A DNA stretch of 64,000 nt from Trogon surrucura. Taxonomy: Eukaryota; Chordata; Aves; Trogoniformes; Trogonidae. The notes beneath the pieces were generated by a model. It ran no database searches. It was not told where the DNA came from and was given only the letters and a program-made list of their open reading frames with translations. The DNA is taken from assembly GCA_020746105.1 (NCBI GenBank), contig CM036624.1:29534084-29598083 (forward strand), read 5' to 3'. Made by a program: the position numbers and the translations under genes. Below, in pieces: positions 50,711 to 62,438 of the stretch (positions within the stretch are counted from its first letter, which is position 1; each line of letters starts with the position of its first letter).

Positions 50711-53700
50711 CTAACTGGTGCAGCCTGGTTGCATTTTGGTCTGTGATTTTAGTTTCTCTTCAATCAGATGCATCAAACAGAAGGAAGTATTAGAATTGCC
50801 AGAAACTGTATTCTTTTTCTGTTAATCATGCCAGAATACTGTGAGTCCCAGGCAGCCTTTCTAGACTGGAGAAATCCAACAATAAAAGGCTTGGGAGAGC
50901 TTCTCATGTCAGGTCACATAGAAACCAGCACTGTGCTGGGGGCAGTTGGTCTGATTTGATGGCACAAGGAGTTAAGGTCACATCCAGCTCCTGATCTGCC
51001 CATTCGGTGGTCTCCTTTGGTGAACTGCACTTCCCCTTGCCACCAGCCCCAAGCCTGTGAGGGAGCTGTGCCACCCAGCTAGGAGCTCTTCCCTGGCCCA
51101 TCAGGCTCAGAGCTGGAGGTGTCCTTCAGCCTCTCTGAGGGTCTCAGCCTGACTGCCCCCAGCTCATATCCATTCTCTCTGGTCCTGCACCTAAACCCAG
51201 CTGACATGTATTCAGCAGTAGTGCCTCCTTGGGCTTTAATGCCCAAAACGTGCAGGGAGAGAAAATGTGTTTTCCTCCACCAAGCTTTTAGGAACCTGGA
51301 CCTTCCTCTGTGTCTGAAATGGGAGCAGCAGACCTCAAAGATAAATGTAAGTAGAGAATAGCAGCTCAATAATCATGAGATTCGTAGCAATAGTGCAGAA
51401 AACTTGCCTATTTCCTCTCTGCCTCAAGCTCAGTATAGGCCTGTGTGTTTTTCTATGTGTGATATGACCTTAAGAATTGTGATTTGACCAACTGCAGCAT
51501 CCCTTACTTCTCCAATTTCAGAATTCAACTTCTTATATTATATGTGTACCAAATACCTGCATTTTCATTTGAGGCAATTTTTAATTGAGCTGAATGACCT
51601 GAGAACATGGAAATGTCTCTCGTTGATCCAGATGGGTCCCTGACTGAGTTCTTATTTCATATATAAAACCTATTGTTTTCTTTTGTTCTTGGGCTTGCAC
51701 GGAAACTAAAAAACACTAAACCAAGGAGAACCAAACAGAACTCTAAGGATCTCATCAGAGTATTTGCTTTGCACATGAACAGTAATTTTTCCGTAGCACA
51801 TACTTCCAAGAATTTTTTTTGAAGTAATTCATACATCATCTGCCCTAGCAGAGAATAGTTGTTCCAGAGAAGCTGTTGCTCTCTATTAGGTCAATGATCA
51901 GTGAACTAAACATTTTCTACTTAGGCCTTCATATGATAAAAGCCTAAGAGCTTTGAAGGAGCCATTACAGACTATTGCCTAGAAGAAATATCCATTTGAA
52001 AATTCAGCAATTATGTACTTCTATAATAGCGTGTAAAAGGAGCTCTGGACCCATTATGGGTTATTGAGTAAATAATGTATTTTTAAAAGTGTCTAAGTAA
52101 TTTATATGATAGCCTGTATTGGCAGCAAAGAGTGACTGTAGACTAAACATTCTGTCTTTCTTTCTTTTTAAAAATCTCATTTAAATCCCTAAATAGCAAT
52201 TAAAAAAAGAAATCCCTGATGCAATTTCAGTATCTCTATAGTAGTCAATAGCTAATGTCTCTGACTTTACTCCACGAGGCTGCCATTTTGTGCTGAGCCA
52301 GTTTCCTCTGGTGTTACTTACTTTTTTTTTTGTCTTGATTGGATAAGACAGGAGGCTTCATTATCAAATATAACATAGAAGTGTCCAGAGGCCTCCTGGA
52401 GGTCAGACTCACAGTCATCAGACCTACCCATAATCAGGAACAGCCACTAGCCAAAAAAGCCACGAGTCCAGAGAGAGAAGACACGAAGCTGTCAGTCCCT
52501 ATTTCAGGGGAAAAACTGAGGCTTGGAGAGAGGAAATATGTAGTCTGAGATCACTCAGAGGACAGAGAACCTCTGACTCCTAAGACCAGCTTTAGTTTCC
52601 CTGCTTTATGTTCGGACCTTCTATGGAAAGGCACAGTCTGAGATGTCGTTGCTGTGGATCCTCAGTGCTAATGCAAACAGCTCCTTTATCAGATGCCTGC
52701 AATAGTATTGCTTCAGACCACTCAGCCCTTTCAAGCACAGACCCTGGTCAAAGCAGATAGGAAAATGCTGCAGTTCAAAAAATTTATATTGCAGCAACAA
52801 TGCACTGTGAAACAGATGTGCTGGAAACCACTTACTTCTACTCTTAAGTGTGGAGTAAGCTTTCACTAGTCTTCCCCTTCATTTATTGTACTGCTTCCTG
52901 CCATGGGAGGAGTAGTCACCTATTTGATAATTTTCTGTCAAAAATTGAAATAATAAGTTGAAACAGTTGGTTTTTTGGATAATTTTAATGACAGAATAGT
53001 CAAAATCCTGAGGAATGCTGTCAGGTGTTGGATGATCCCTGCCAGCTCTGTTTCTACGACCTCAGCATCCCAAAGTGTGTGACTGGACCTCAATTGTATG
53101 ATTATGAAATCCATTTCTGGCCCAGTCACCTTCTTACTGAAATTCGGTACATCTCACAGAGTAAATAAGGCATGCACTTGGAGATGAAGTCTATGAGGAA
53201 GATGAGCATGCAGAGAGAAAAAAAAGAAAAGGAGCTGGTTGAACTGCAGCAATATTTTCTTCTGAGCTATGGACCCAATGCCACAACCCTTATATTTTCT
53301 TTCTCATACTGAAGAACCGCAACCTGCAACAAATACATAGTTTGGCTTAGATACAAAATGAAAGTCTTTACAACTTGAGATAAAAGATCCCGGGGCCTTT
53401 CTTCCAAGAATAGGGTCATTAATTATTCTGCTGTGTTTCAACTCTAAATAATTCTGTTCTCTCTTTCAAATAAAATTCCCCATTATTTCAGCCCAAGTCA
53501 TTCTTTGCTTCCTTTCCTGGCTTCTCTTGAATGGTGGGTGATGAGAGGACACAGGTATAAAGTCAGATTATGCCAGACTGATGATTATTTCTATGCAAAC
53601 CACCAGTTACCACTGCAGTACAAAAAAAAAACCCCCATACCACCAGTCTTTTAAAAGAAAAGTCTGGAGAGGCATCACATTGAGATGAAAGAAAGCTTCG

Positions 53701-55439
53701 TTCTCCCCTCTTGTTGAGTTTTTCAGAGCTTGCCAAGGGGATCTAGCAAAGGCCAGTGTGATAATGTCGGTGGTCCTCTCTTGAAGGTAGGAGGCTTGGA
53801 TTGCTCTAGTACTGCCATAGGAAGGCACGTGCCTTTAAAGTGACCGCTCCGACCACTCCTTTCCCATGCAAATCTGCCACGGATTCTCTTTTTTTTTTCC
53901 TATTCTGGGCCACCAAGTACGATGCTGGCAACCGGAGAAAACTGCATTTTGTTTTATTTTTTTTTCCCTGACATTACTTTAGAGACATTAGATTCATTAT
54001 TTGAGGGTGTGTATAAGATTCTGGAAGTACAATTTAGGTCTGCTATGCTGTGAGATCTTTGGTATGATATTGACTCATTCATTGGCACCTGAGAGAGGTT
54101 GGGGGATTTCAGAAAGCTTTCAACAATCCAGTTTGAGAGATTAAACAGAATTATGGCTCACTCAGGTTTGTCCTAATTTTATTAGATTTTCACCATTTCT
54201 AATTGCATAAACATATGCAGCCAAGTATACAGATGGGGACTGGGAAGATATACAAGGACACTTAGGCTCCGTAGCCAGCTAATTGGTGGACTAAGTAATA
54301 GGGCACTTGGAAAGATTGATAATTTTTTTCAGAACATTTCAGGGTAAGATCCTGTCCCCATTAAAACTGAAGCAATCAAGAGAGGAAGATTTTAGCTGTA
54401 GGTTTTGTTGGAACTGGAGAAAGAGACGAGAGAAACTGTGTGATGCAGAAAATATCCATGATGAAGGATGTTATTTTGGGCAAGATTCACTACTTATTTG
54501 TCTTAGCCATAGGAAAAAGATAGAATGTCTCAAAACCGTAGAACAACTGGCCTGATCCATATGGTGACATCAGAAGGCTTTTGATCAGGGCTAAACACAA
54601 GATAAAAAATGGTTAGCAATTTCAGATATTGCTGGGGCAAATGATAAGTCATTTTGATTGAACATTGTTATTGGTAGCCAAACTGTAATGTTTTCAGAAA
54701 TATTTGATATTTTCTTTTGGGAAATAAATCTGGTTTTGCTATGGCTAGGAGGGCTCTTGGGCCGCAAGTCATTCAAAGTATGCTATGGTTGCTTCTCGTC
54801 AAAGGATACCAGCTGAGGAACTAGCATGGCTGGTTATAAGAAAATTTTCACATGAAATAATATTGTTGTCCATATTTGTTAAGGGAATGCTGCTGTTGAA
54901 TTATTTCTTATGATCAAGACAGAAGGGGGTAGGAGGGAAAAGGCTACACTCATGTTTTTGCTGTTGGACATACTTCATCCCTGATATGGCATCTGCACTA
55001 TGACATTCACCCTGAATGAATGGGCATTCAGGTGTCTTCACCTCCTGGGGACACAACACAGCTCTCAGAGTGAATTAGCCCCAGCTGGACAAGTTTTTTT
55101 AAATCTTCATAGGTGATAGACCTGGAAGACCTTCCCCTCATGCTGGCCTGGGCTGAACACTTGGTGAGTGAGTAATATTTTTTTCTTTTTTTAATGAAAA
55201 GTAGAATCAACCAAAGAAGTTGGACATGTATTAGGACTGGACTTTTCAGCAAAGTTTTTCAAAGTCCTCTAAAAAGTCAGAATATTTAGTAAATAGAATA
55301 TGGAACAAAAGGAAAAAATACAAGCAGGATTTAATAATGTTGGGATGTAGTTTTCTGTTAATGACTTTTGTTTTCTTCTTCCTCCTGTTCGGGCAGTAAC
55401 ATGCAAACTCTGACCACATCATTGGTGTGCAAGGGCTGA
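50711..55439. other. AT-rich noncoding DNA, no gene seen
   Basis: No transposon or exon is recognised. GC-moderate 50990-51320 yields open frames on both strands without domains. Octamer-type ATGCAAAT lies at 53866-53873. Confidence 0.35.
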
Positions 55440-55549
55440 TTAACCTTTTGACTCTGACAATTGGGACTTCTCTCCGCACCAACTGGTAATGCAAAAGACC
55501 ATTAGTAGTTAATATTGGGACACCCCAGCTCCAGATGTCAAAAGGTTAA
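55440..55549. mobile_element. Possible 110-bp piggyBac-type MITE (TTAA-bounded inverted repeat)
   Basis: The segment begins TTAACCTTTTGAC (55440-55452) and ends GTCAAAAGGTTAA (55537-55549), exact reverse complements, so a TTAA target-site-like tetranucleotide flanks each end. Allowing one gap, the similarity extends a few bases further inward (TCTG). TTAA duplication plus a short terminal repeat starting CC is the hallmark of piggyBac-superfamily elements. The interior is noncoding and repeats ATTGGGAC (55460-55467 and 55514-55521). No transposase is present. Alternatives are a chance dyad or a conserved regulatory palindrome. Confidence 0.35.
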
Positions 55550-58500
55550 TGAAAAATCAAGTATCTTGCTTTTATCGGGCAACTTGGGAACCTTCCCAAC
55601 AAATTTTTCATTTTTTGCGATAAATAAGCCAGACTGCTTGAGCTGAGAAAGACGTGTGTTTCGTTAATGTGTACAGCTGTTAATTGAAAAAGATTTTGTT
55701 ATGTTTGTTCTTCTGGAAATAGATAAAAGAGAGATTTGTTGGCGAACTTTAGTTGGTCTTGAACACCCCATTGTCCAAATGCCTTATTTAATAATAACAA
55801 CATTTTGTTCTTTCTATAACAGCCATGGAGGAATTTTGAGTGGAATACTCATTTTCTTGAAGTCGTATCTGCCAGTAATCATTCCTGGCTTAAGACCAGC
55901 TGCCGTTTATGTGGTTTATGAAAATATAACACCAGTTTTACGCTCAAAACTATTTTTTCTTCTAGGTAAAAGCTTCAGAACAAACTGGCTCCCTATATCC
56001 ACCATAAATGCTATTTATCACAGGTTTTGGTCTTTAAAACAGGCAGATAATGTTAAAACATTTTGATTACCCTTTCCCTACTGCTATCATTCACAAACCA
56101 TCTTTTCTAATTATGGTATTAGGACATTTACATAACTGGGAAAAGGCTCCTTTAACTACATTTCTATTATGTTTGGCACTTGTGTGAAAGGATATTATAT
56201 TCATGTGCATTAGAGATTGCTTATAAAAGATCAAGACAATAATAGCAGATCAGACGATAAAGGTTCCCTTTTCTCCTCCCAGACAGGCTGTCTCTGACAG
56301 AAGAATACAGTTCATCAAAAGTGTCTGCAGGTTGTCAAACTCGGTGAGATTTGGGGACACTCTGAGGCTGTCATGGCCAACAAGAAGATTTTCTGTAGGG
56401 TTCTGCCATCATTCACCCTCAGGAAATAATCACTCACTACATTCTGCATGCTCTCATGATAGAGCTCTATTTGAGAGAAAAGAGCCATTTTATCAAAGGA
56501 CAATATATCCCTTCTTTTGGTCCATGCAGCTTCCATTATCAGACCATTATAAATCATATTTATGTTCTCAGTTAATAAGACTGATTATAATGCAGGTTAC
56601 AGGCATGGGAAAAGCAAAGCAGGTGAAAAGATGTTTTAATGAAAATATGATAAGCAAACAGCTTCTTGTGAACATTTCAGGCTGTTATTTGTAATGATCA
56701 CAGGCAATTTTCGATACATCTTCTTTAGCAATGGTTTAAGCTGCATAAATTGGCTTGCCACTTTATATGTTGAAATAAGAAGAATCCCAGTGTCCTTCTT
56801 ATGTTGTCTAGAATCATTATATACATTATAAGCATAAAATGAGTTTAATGTATGTGCTTTGAAAAGAAGGGGAAAACAGAAAATCAGGGAAGACTGATTT
56901 TAATGCTGCTCAAAATGATTTTGAAATTTTCTACTCATCTTTGTTACTAACGGTGCATTTTCCATGAAATTTAGGAATGACATGTACTGCTTTCATCTCC
57001 TTAAAATTAATATAGTGCTCTCTCTGTTTTTCTCAATTTCTTCAAAGTTCTTTTTAGAGCACTGTGTGAAGAGAGAGAGAAATCCTCCACTCGATGTGTG
57101 AGCTATCTGCTATTAATGCTGAAGGGAGTTAAGTGTATGCTTCTACAGGAGAATACTGAAAGGTACCCTATTAAAAAGGTGCAAGCACGTTTAGCTCCAG
57201 CATTCACCTTCCTTTAGAATTTGTTTAAGGGATTAAGATCCTTTTTTGGTAAGGTAAGAGTTTTGATATAACTTCAGCACATAACTGTATGGAGGGAAGT
57301 GGCTGATGGACTGTCTCGCTCTTGTCTTGTGAAAAGTCTTCTTTAGTTATTATGTTCAGTTAGAAATTTAAGGAATAATTTCCTGGTCCTGACATATAAT
57401 TTTGACCAATTCTCTGAAATTCTACAGCACTTGCAGAACACTGGTGACAAAGACTCCTTGGTGTTGTGTGTCCCCAAGTCATGGATATTTCCCCAAAGTC
57501 ACTCTTAAACAAATTTTAAAGCTTCGTAACTGGCCTGGCCCTGGAGAATGGCTACGAAATTCCCTTAACCCTTTCAAAGCACTTCAGCAAGAGAAGTGGC
57601 CACGCAAGAAACAGCAAACTGCTTTTCAAAGGCAATATCCTGATATGACAACAGACGTAGATAATGCACTTCATGATGGAACTGCTTGATACAGAGAAAA
57701 ACATGTTGTAACTGCCTTCATCATGAAAGAGGTTTAAAAATGCTGCCTGCCAACTCCACAAAAACCAGATCTGCTATTTCAGTTAAAGGCCAGTGGATTG
57801 TATTTTTCACGTCAGTTTTCACTAACCTCAAACATCACTGTTATGACAGACTGTCATCCAACCAAACCAGCACGCTGGTGCCATTCACGCAGGCAAGAAG
57901 AAAGCAAACATGAAGGAAACTTAAAAGTCCAGTTAGTGAGTGGGGGGTGCATGTGAGCGGACTATTTCTGTGTAATGATACTGATTACTGAAAATGAAAC
58001 ACTTAAACGAAAATAAACAAAAAGCAGCGCTTTATAAGCCAGGGGTGTTTTCTTGGCTGGCAGTTTCGCTTTGTTCTGTTTCATGACACGAGCCTGAACG
58101 GTTGAAGGGATGTTCTGGGCCAGATGTCAATCACAACATCTGACATAAACAAAAATAGCTAAAAAGGCACGCCGGCATCTTCCTTTTGTTTTCCCATTAG
58201 CTCCATTTTTCTTTTTATAGGCTGACAAAAAATTACTGCCTCCAAGTGAATTCGGTAATGTCACTATATATCTAATATCTAGGAGACCTTTTGTTTTAGC
58301 TTTACTGGGCTTAACCACAAAAGACACTTGACATTGACAAAGAATCTGTCAAACATACAATGATCAGTGCAATGAAACCTCTCCTGACAGAAGGGCACTA
58401 TTCTGCCTCCCCCCTGCCTCCAGCAGCAGCCTGTCTGAGCAAAACGCGCTGGAGCACATGTAGCAGCTGAACCATTACAGAGCGGGCCAGAAGCTGAGAT

Positions 58501-58780
58501 GTGTCTTGTTTAAACTGTCATAGCATATTAGTATAATTAAAACTGCCAAAGGAGTAGAAAAGATAGATGGAAATGTTACATTACTTGTTTCTAGAGATTA
58601 ACCTCGAGCCAGAACTGAAATAGAGAGACACATTTTGGATTTCTTAGAGCTCTGATATGGAAGAAAACAAGCCCAAGAGTATGTCTCTTGAAGTGTGAGA
58701 CATGAAGTCATAGTTCTTGTATTTACACAATAAAGCAGAAATAGTGTTTCAGACAGACACTGTTTTCTCTGTGATTTCAG
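55550..58780. other. AT-rich noncoding DNA
   Basis: It contains a 121-codon hydrophobic plus frame (55701-56066) and a 120-codon frame (56332-56694). Neither has a recognisable domain or supporting splice context, so neither is called as a gene. No repeat is recognised. Confidence 0.35.
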
Positions 58781-59040
58781 CTCCTGTTGTGGCTGTACTC
58801 AGCAAAGCAGTTATAGTCATCTCTCAGCTAACTCTTGTTCATCGTCCTTTGCCTTTATGCCTACAAGGTTTTGACAACCCTCCAGCCTGCAGATGAGCTG
58901 GTGTCACCATGCTCTGTTCCTTCTCCATCTGTGAGCTTGGCTGGTGCTCCAGGTTCCCAGCCCTGAAGCAGCGCACAGTGTCCTGGCTGGTGGCTGCAGA
59001 GGCCGCAGCTCTGGCTCCAGGCCTCAGCAATGCCCAGCAG
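58781..59040 (+). other. Candidate exon E with Kozak-context ATG and strong donor
   Basis: A strong acceptor (TGTTTTCTCTGTGATTTCAG) ends at 58780 and a strong donor (CAGCAG then GTAAGG) begins at 59041. Inside, an ATG at 58909 in favourable context (GTCACCATGC, A at -3) opens a frame of exactly 44 codons to the exon end in phase 0. An in-frame TGA at 58894 closes the frame upstream. The candidate micro-exon at 59624-59658 continues this frame without a stop. The peptide is Ala and Leu rich with no known domain. It could be the start-codon exon of a small unannotated gene, a lncRNA exon, or chance. Confidence 0.2.
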
Positions 59041-59623
59041 GTAAGGAAAGCCTGTTGCAGGGGCTTCACCCTCTGGGCATGTCTGTGCCCAGGGAAGAGA
59101 AACAGAAGAGAAACAAACACCGACTGGAGGCAGGCACAGGTAGACCAGCCCTGAGACTGTTCTTGAATTGCACAGGGGAGCTGGACAGAGAGCTGGGAGT
59201 CAGACTAGGATTGCTGTTGCATTGGCTATTTCTGCTTCTCGTTGCAAAGGAAGATGTTTGAACAGTGGCTTCTGTTTAAAATCTGATCTTTCCAATGCCA
59301 AATGGCATGTTCGCTTCTGTATTGAATGTACAGATAAGAACAGATAAAATCGACCCTGAAAATTATGTTCTATTAATTGTATAAGATGGTTTCTTCCCCA
59401 TGCATCACTACCTCTCATAACTATTCAGGACTGACTAGTTACGATCCAAATTTCCAGCTATGCCCCAAGTTATATCTGGTGGTCAGAAACACACAGAGAA
59501 CCTTCTGTGGATCTGTTCAGTTGAAGAGGTTGGAACCTGATTTATCCAGAAGCTGAAGATGACCTAACTGGTGCTGGCAGCTCTGAAAGACAGCAAAACC
59601 AGCATGGCTGGTTCTTCTAACAG

Positions 59624-59658
59624 AAGTGTTACCTTCAAGGAGAAGATGTAGGAATCAG
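59624..59658 (+). other. Candidate 35-nt exon F with consensus donor
   Basis: The donor is a perfect consensus (CAG then GTAAGT at 59659). The acceptor GGTTCTTCTAACAG is moderate. The first frame is open (11 codons plus 2 nt). An alternative acceptor ending at 59520 would give a 138-nt exon in which the two frames checked are closed. It lies 583 bp after candidate exon E on the same strand. Confidence 0.17.
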
Positions 59659-62365
59659 GTAAGTCTCATGTTTGTTTCTTCTAGTATAAATGAACTTCAC
59701 AGCCTTGTCCCATTTGCTGATTTGCTTGAAATAGAGAGATGTTAAGTGTGGGCCTCGAATTTTCGGTTTTCCCTTATTTCCTGTATTTACCAAATTCAAA
59801 TCTCAGTTAATGACTTTTCCATATAGTCCTTCTCTGAAATTTTTGTCAGGGCCTGTAAATGTGCATAACTAGTCAAAAATATGTTATCTGCATTTAGTGT
59901 TGGCCTTTGGAACCCTCACTGCCAAGTCACCTCACCGCTGCGTCTCACCTCACATGCGTCTCTGTGTAGTGCCAGGAGAATAATGGAAAATAGCTATGAA
60001 GTAAAAGCAGATTCTGCTCCCATTAAAGGCAATGAAAACTGTGCTTTTACTTCTACTTACTCATAATAGCAGGGGAAAATGAAGTGGAAACAAGCACAAC
60101 AAAACACCTCTGCCAGCTATCTATAAGCTAACCAAGGCTTCCATTAATGAGGTGCTCTGGCATTTTTAGAAAGACAGGTTCTTCCAGAAACAGAAAAAAA
60201 TATGCTGAGTTTTTCCTTCAGCACTGAAAAGCTAAAGAGAGAGTAACAAATTGTATTCAAAAAATGGATGGCAGTCAAACTTTTAATGCTGTCTGTGCTG
60301 TTAAATACCTACAGATGCCAGTACAGTCTTTTTTGTCAATTGAATGCTTTTACATGTATGTTTGGCAGATTGTTATATACTGATTCTTATATACTCCATC
60401 TAATTATCTGCTGCATATACAGGTTTGTCTAAGTGATCATAAAATTCTTGGGAAAGTTATTAATTTCAAATCACAATAACAGAGTAGTTTCCAGGTCAGC
60501 TTTTCTAGAAGATGACTCAGTACCACGGACAATCGCGTAGTCTATTAAAAAGAACAGTATGGTTTGTGGAAAAGATAATAGTCCAGATCATGAGATAGCA
60601 CCAGATTTTACATTATGATCTCCAGATGTCTTTGGGAACTTAATGCATCCAGCATTGGTTCAAGTCTAATATGCATGACAGAAATGTGAGTTGTTCCAGT
60701 TTTCTCCTCTCTGGGACTATGTGGAAAAACTGTCACCCCAGGGGCTGCAGAGGATAGGCAGGGATAGTTTGGCCATGCTTTAGTAACAATATTCACCACA
60801 TTGCCAGCTGCTCCTGGAGCACCCAGTGGTATCATGTGCAGAAAATGAAAGATTTCATCTTTGCTTGGTGGGACAGTGCTGTGCCCAGGTTTTTCTGATA
60901 TGTGCCCATCAGAGCTGGCTCTACACATTGATCAAGCAGGCAATTATTTAGAGCAGCAAAGTGATTGTGGCCCCACTGCCTGCCTCATCGGTGCTTCCAG
61001 AGCACTAGAGTAGTAGGAGGGCACTGTGCTGCTGATTTGGAGAGAAGAGTTTGCCTGAAGGACAGATGAAAGTCCCACCTAGCAGTGTCCATATTCCCAT
61101 CTGGTTGCAGAAACCTGGTGAGTCCACTCTTAACCATCAGCTTCCCATCTCAGCTACCCTTTCCTTGCACACTTGCCTCCATACAGACAGAACAGACCTC
61201 CTTGTCCTGTCCCCAGCCCTAACCATCAGAAGCACCAATGTTGCCTTTCCGAGTTCAACACATTCCCCCAAGTGTCCGCTGTAAAATGATGTGAAATCTG
61301 CAGTATAGTGGTGTTGAGTGAGGGACGAAATCCTCCCTCCTGACACCTCAGGGGACTTAGAGCACTCTGCAAGGCAGCCCAGTACCCTGCGGTGCTGAGA
61401 GGGGCCACCTATGTTCAGGAGTTTCTATCTATAAACATGATACAGTATTTTCTCAGTTGCATTTCTGGTGGAGGACACTTTGTACTAGTACAGGTAGATG
61501 GGTGGTGGATAACAATGTAAGCACCTGCCGGTGCATTTGCTTTTCAATTTCAGCACCATTGGGCAGGGAAGTAAAAAGGAGCTCCCCAAACAGAACAAGT
61601 GTCTGGCATGACACTGCAATGCAAAAGTGGCCACTTTTCCTCCATGGAAATCTGTCCAAAAATTGTCATTTTGGGACATCATGAGTTTCCCTCTGGAGCA
61701 AAAACTTCTGTGCGAGTGCACAAAAGAGTGTGAGGAGAGAGCATTCTGTCTCCTTTAACTCTGTGCTCAAAACCTCCCAGGGTTTCAGATAGGGTTTTAG
61801 CATTTCTCGCAGTCTTCAATGTTGTGCTGTGCAAGGATGTGCTTATACATAATTTTGTAATTGAAATGGCATGTTTACTGTTCTATTTCATGCTTGATTG
61901 TGTTTTTTAAACACCTTTACTCACGCTGTTAGAAGTGGGATTATAATTAAAATGTCCTGTTGAACACCTTGTTCAGTTCAATGAAGGCATAATGGAAGTA
62001 TAAATACTTGTTCTCGTTGACTCTGTGATGTCAGCACAACAAACACAGTAAATGTCATAAAACAAATCTCTCTTTTGCCAACGCATTTGTCAGAAGGGAA
62101 AGGGAAACAGTCTGCAGATGGGCAGAGAAGGGACCTCTTTTTTTGGTAACAGGGAATATTTTGAGGTATTATAATATCTGTGATATAGATGTGTAACTAA
62201 GGCATGGAATGATTGACTGATTTAGCCAGTTATAAGGAAAAATCAGAGTGGAATTTGTTTCTCTACTCACAGTCCCTCGGTCTAAAGACTAGGCAGTACT
62301 TTCTCGTTCTGCAGTTGCCATTAGAAAATGCCAAGTCCAGTTGTAAATTGTGAAAGAGTAACTTC
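59659..62365. other. Noncoding stretch, no gene seen
   Basis: Small frames on both strands show no domain. A GTGAGT donor-like site follows CCTG at 61117 but lacks a convincing exon. No repeat is recognised. Confidence 0.35.
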
Positions 62366-62438
62366 ATAGAATCATAGCATGGTTTGGGTTGGAAGTGACC
62401 TTAAAATTCCAGGCTCCTGTCACGGGCAGGGACACTTT
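62366..62438 (-). mobile_element. CR1 LINE 3'-end fragment
   Basis: The plus strand reads ATAGAATCATAGCATGG, then TTTGGGTTGGAAGTGACC and TTAAAATTCCAGGCTCC, and includes GGGCAGGGACACTT. This is the reverse complement of the avian CR1 3' end. The similarity stops after about 73 bp, so it is a short 5'-truncated, diverged copy. Confidence 0.92.

Noticed and set aside
55701-56066. 121-codon hydrophobic plus-strand open frame in AT-rich DNA
   Set aside because: A few frames of this length are expected by chance in 64 kb read in six frames. No domain, splice context or family similarity is recognised.
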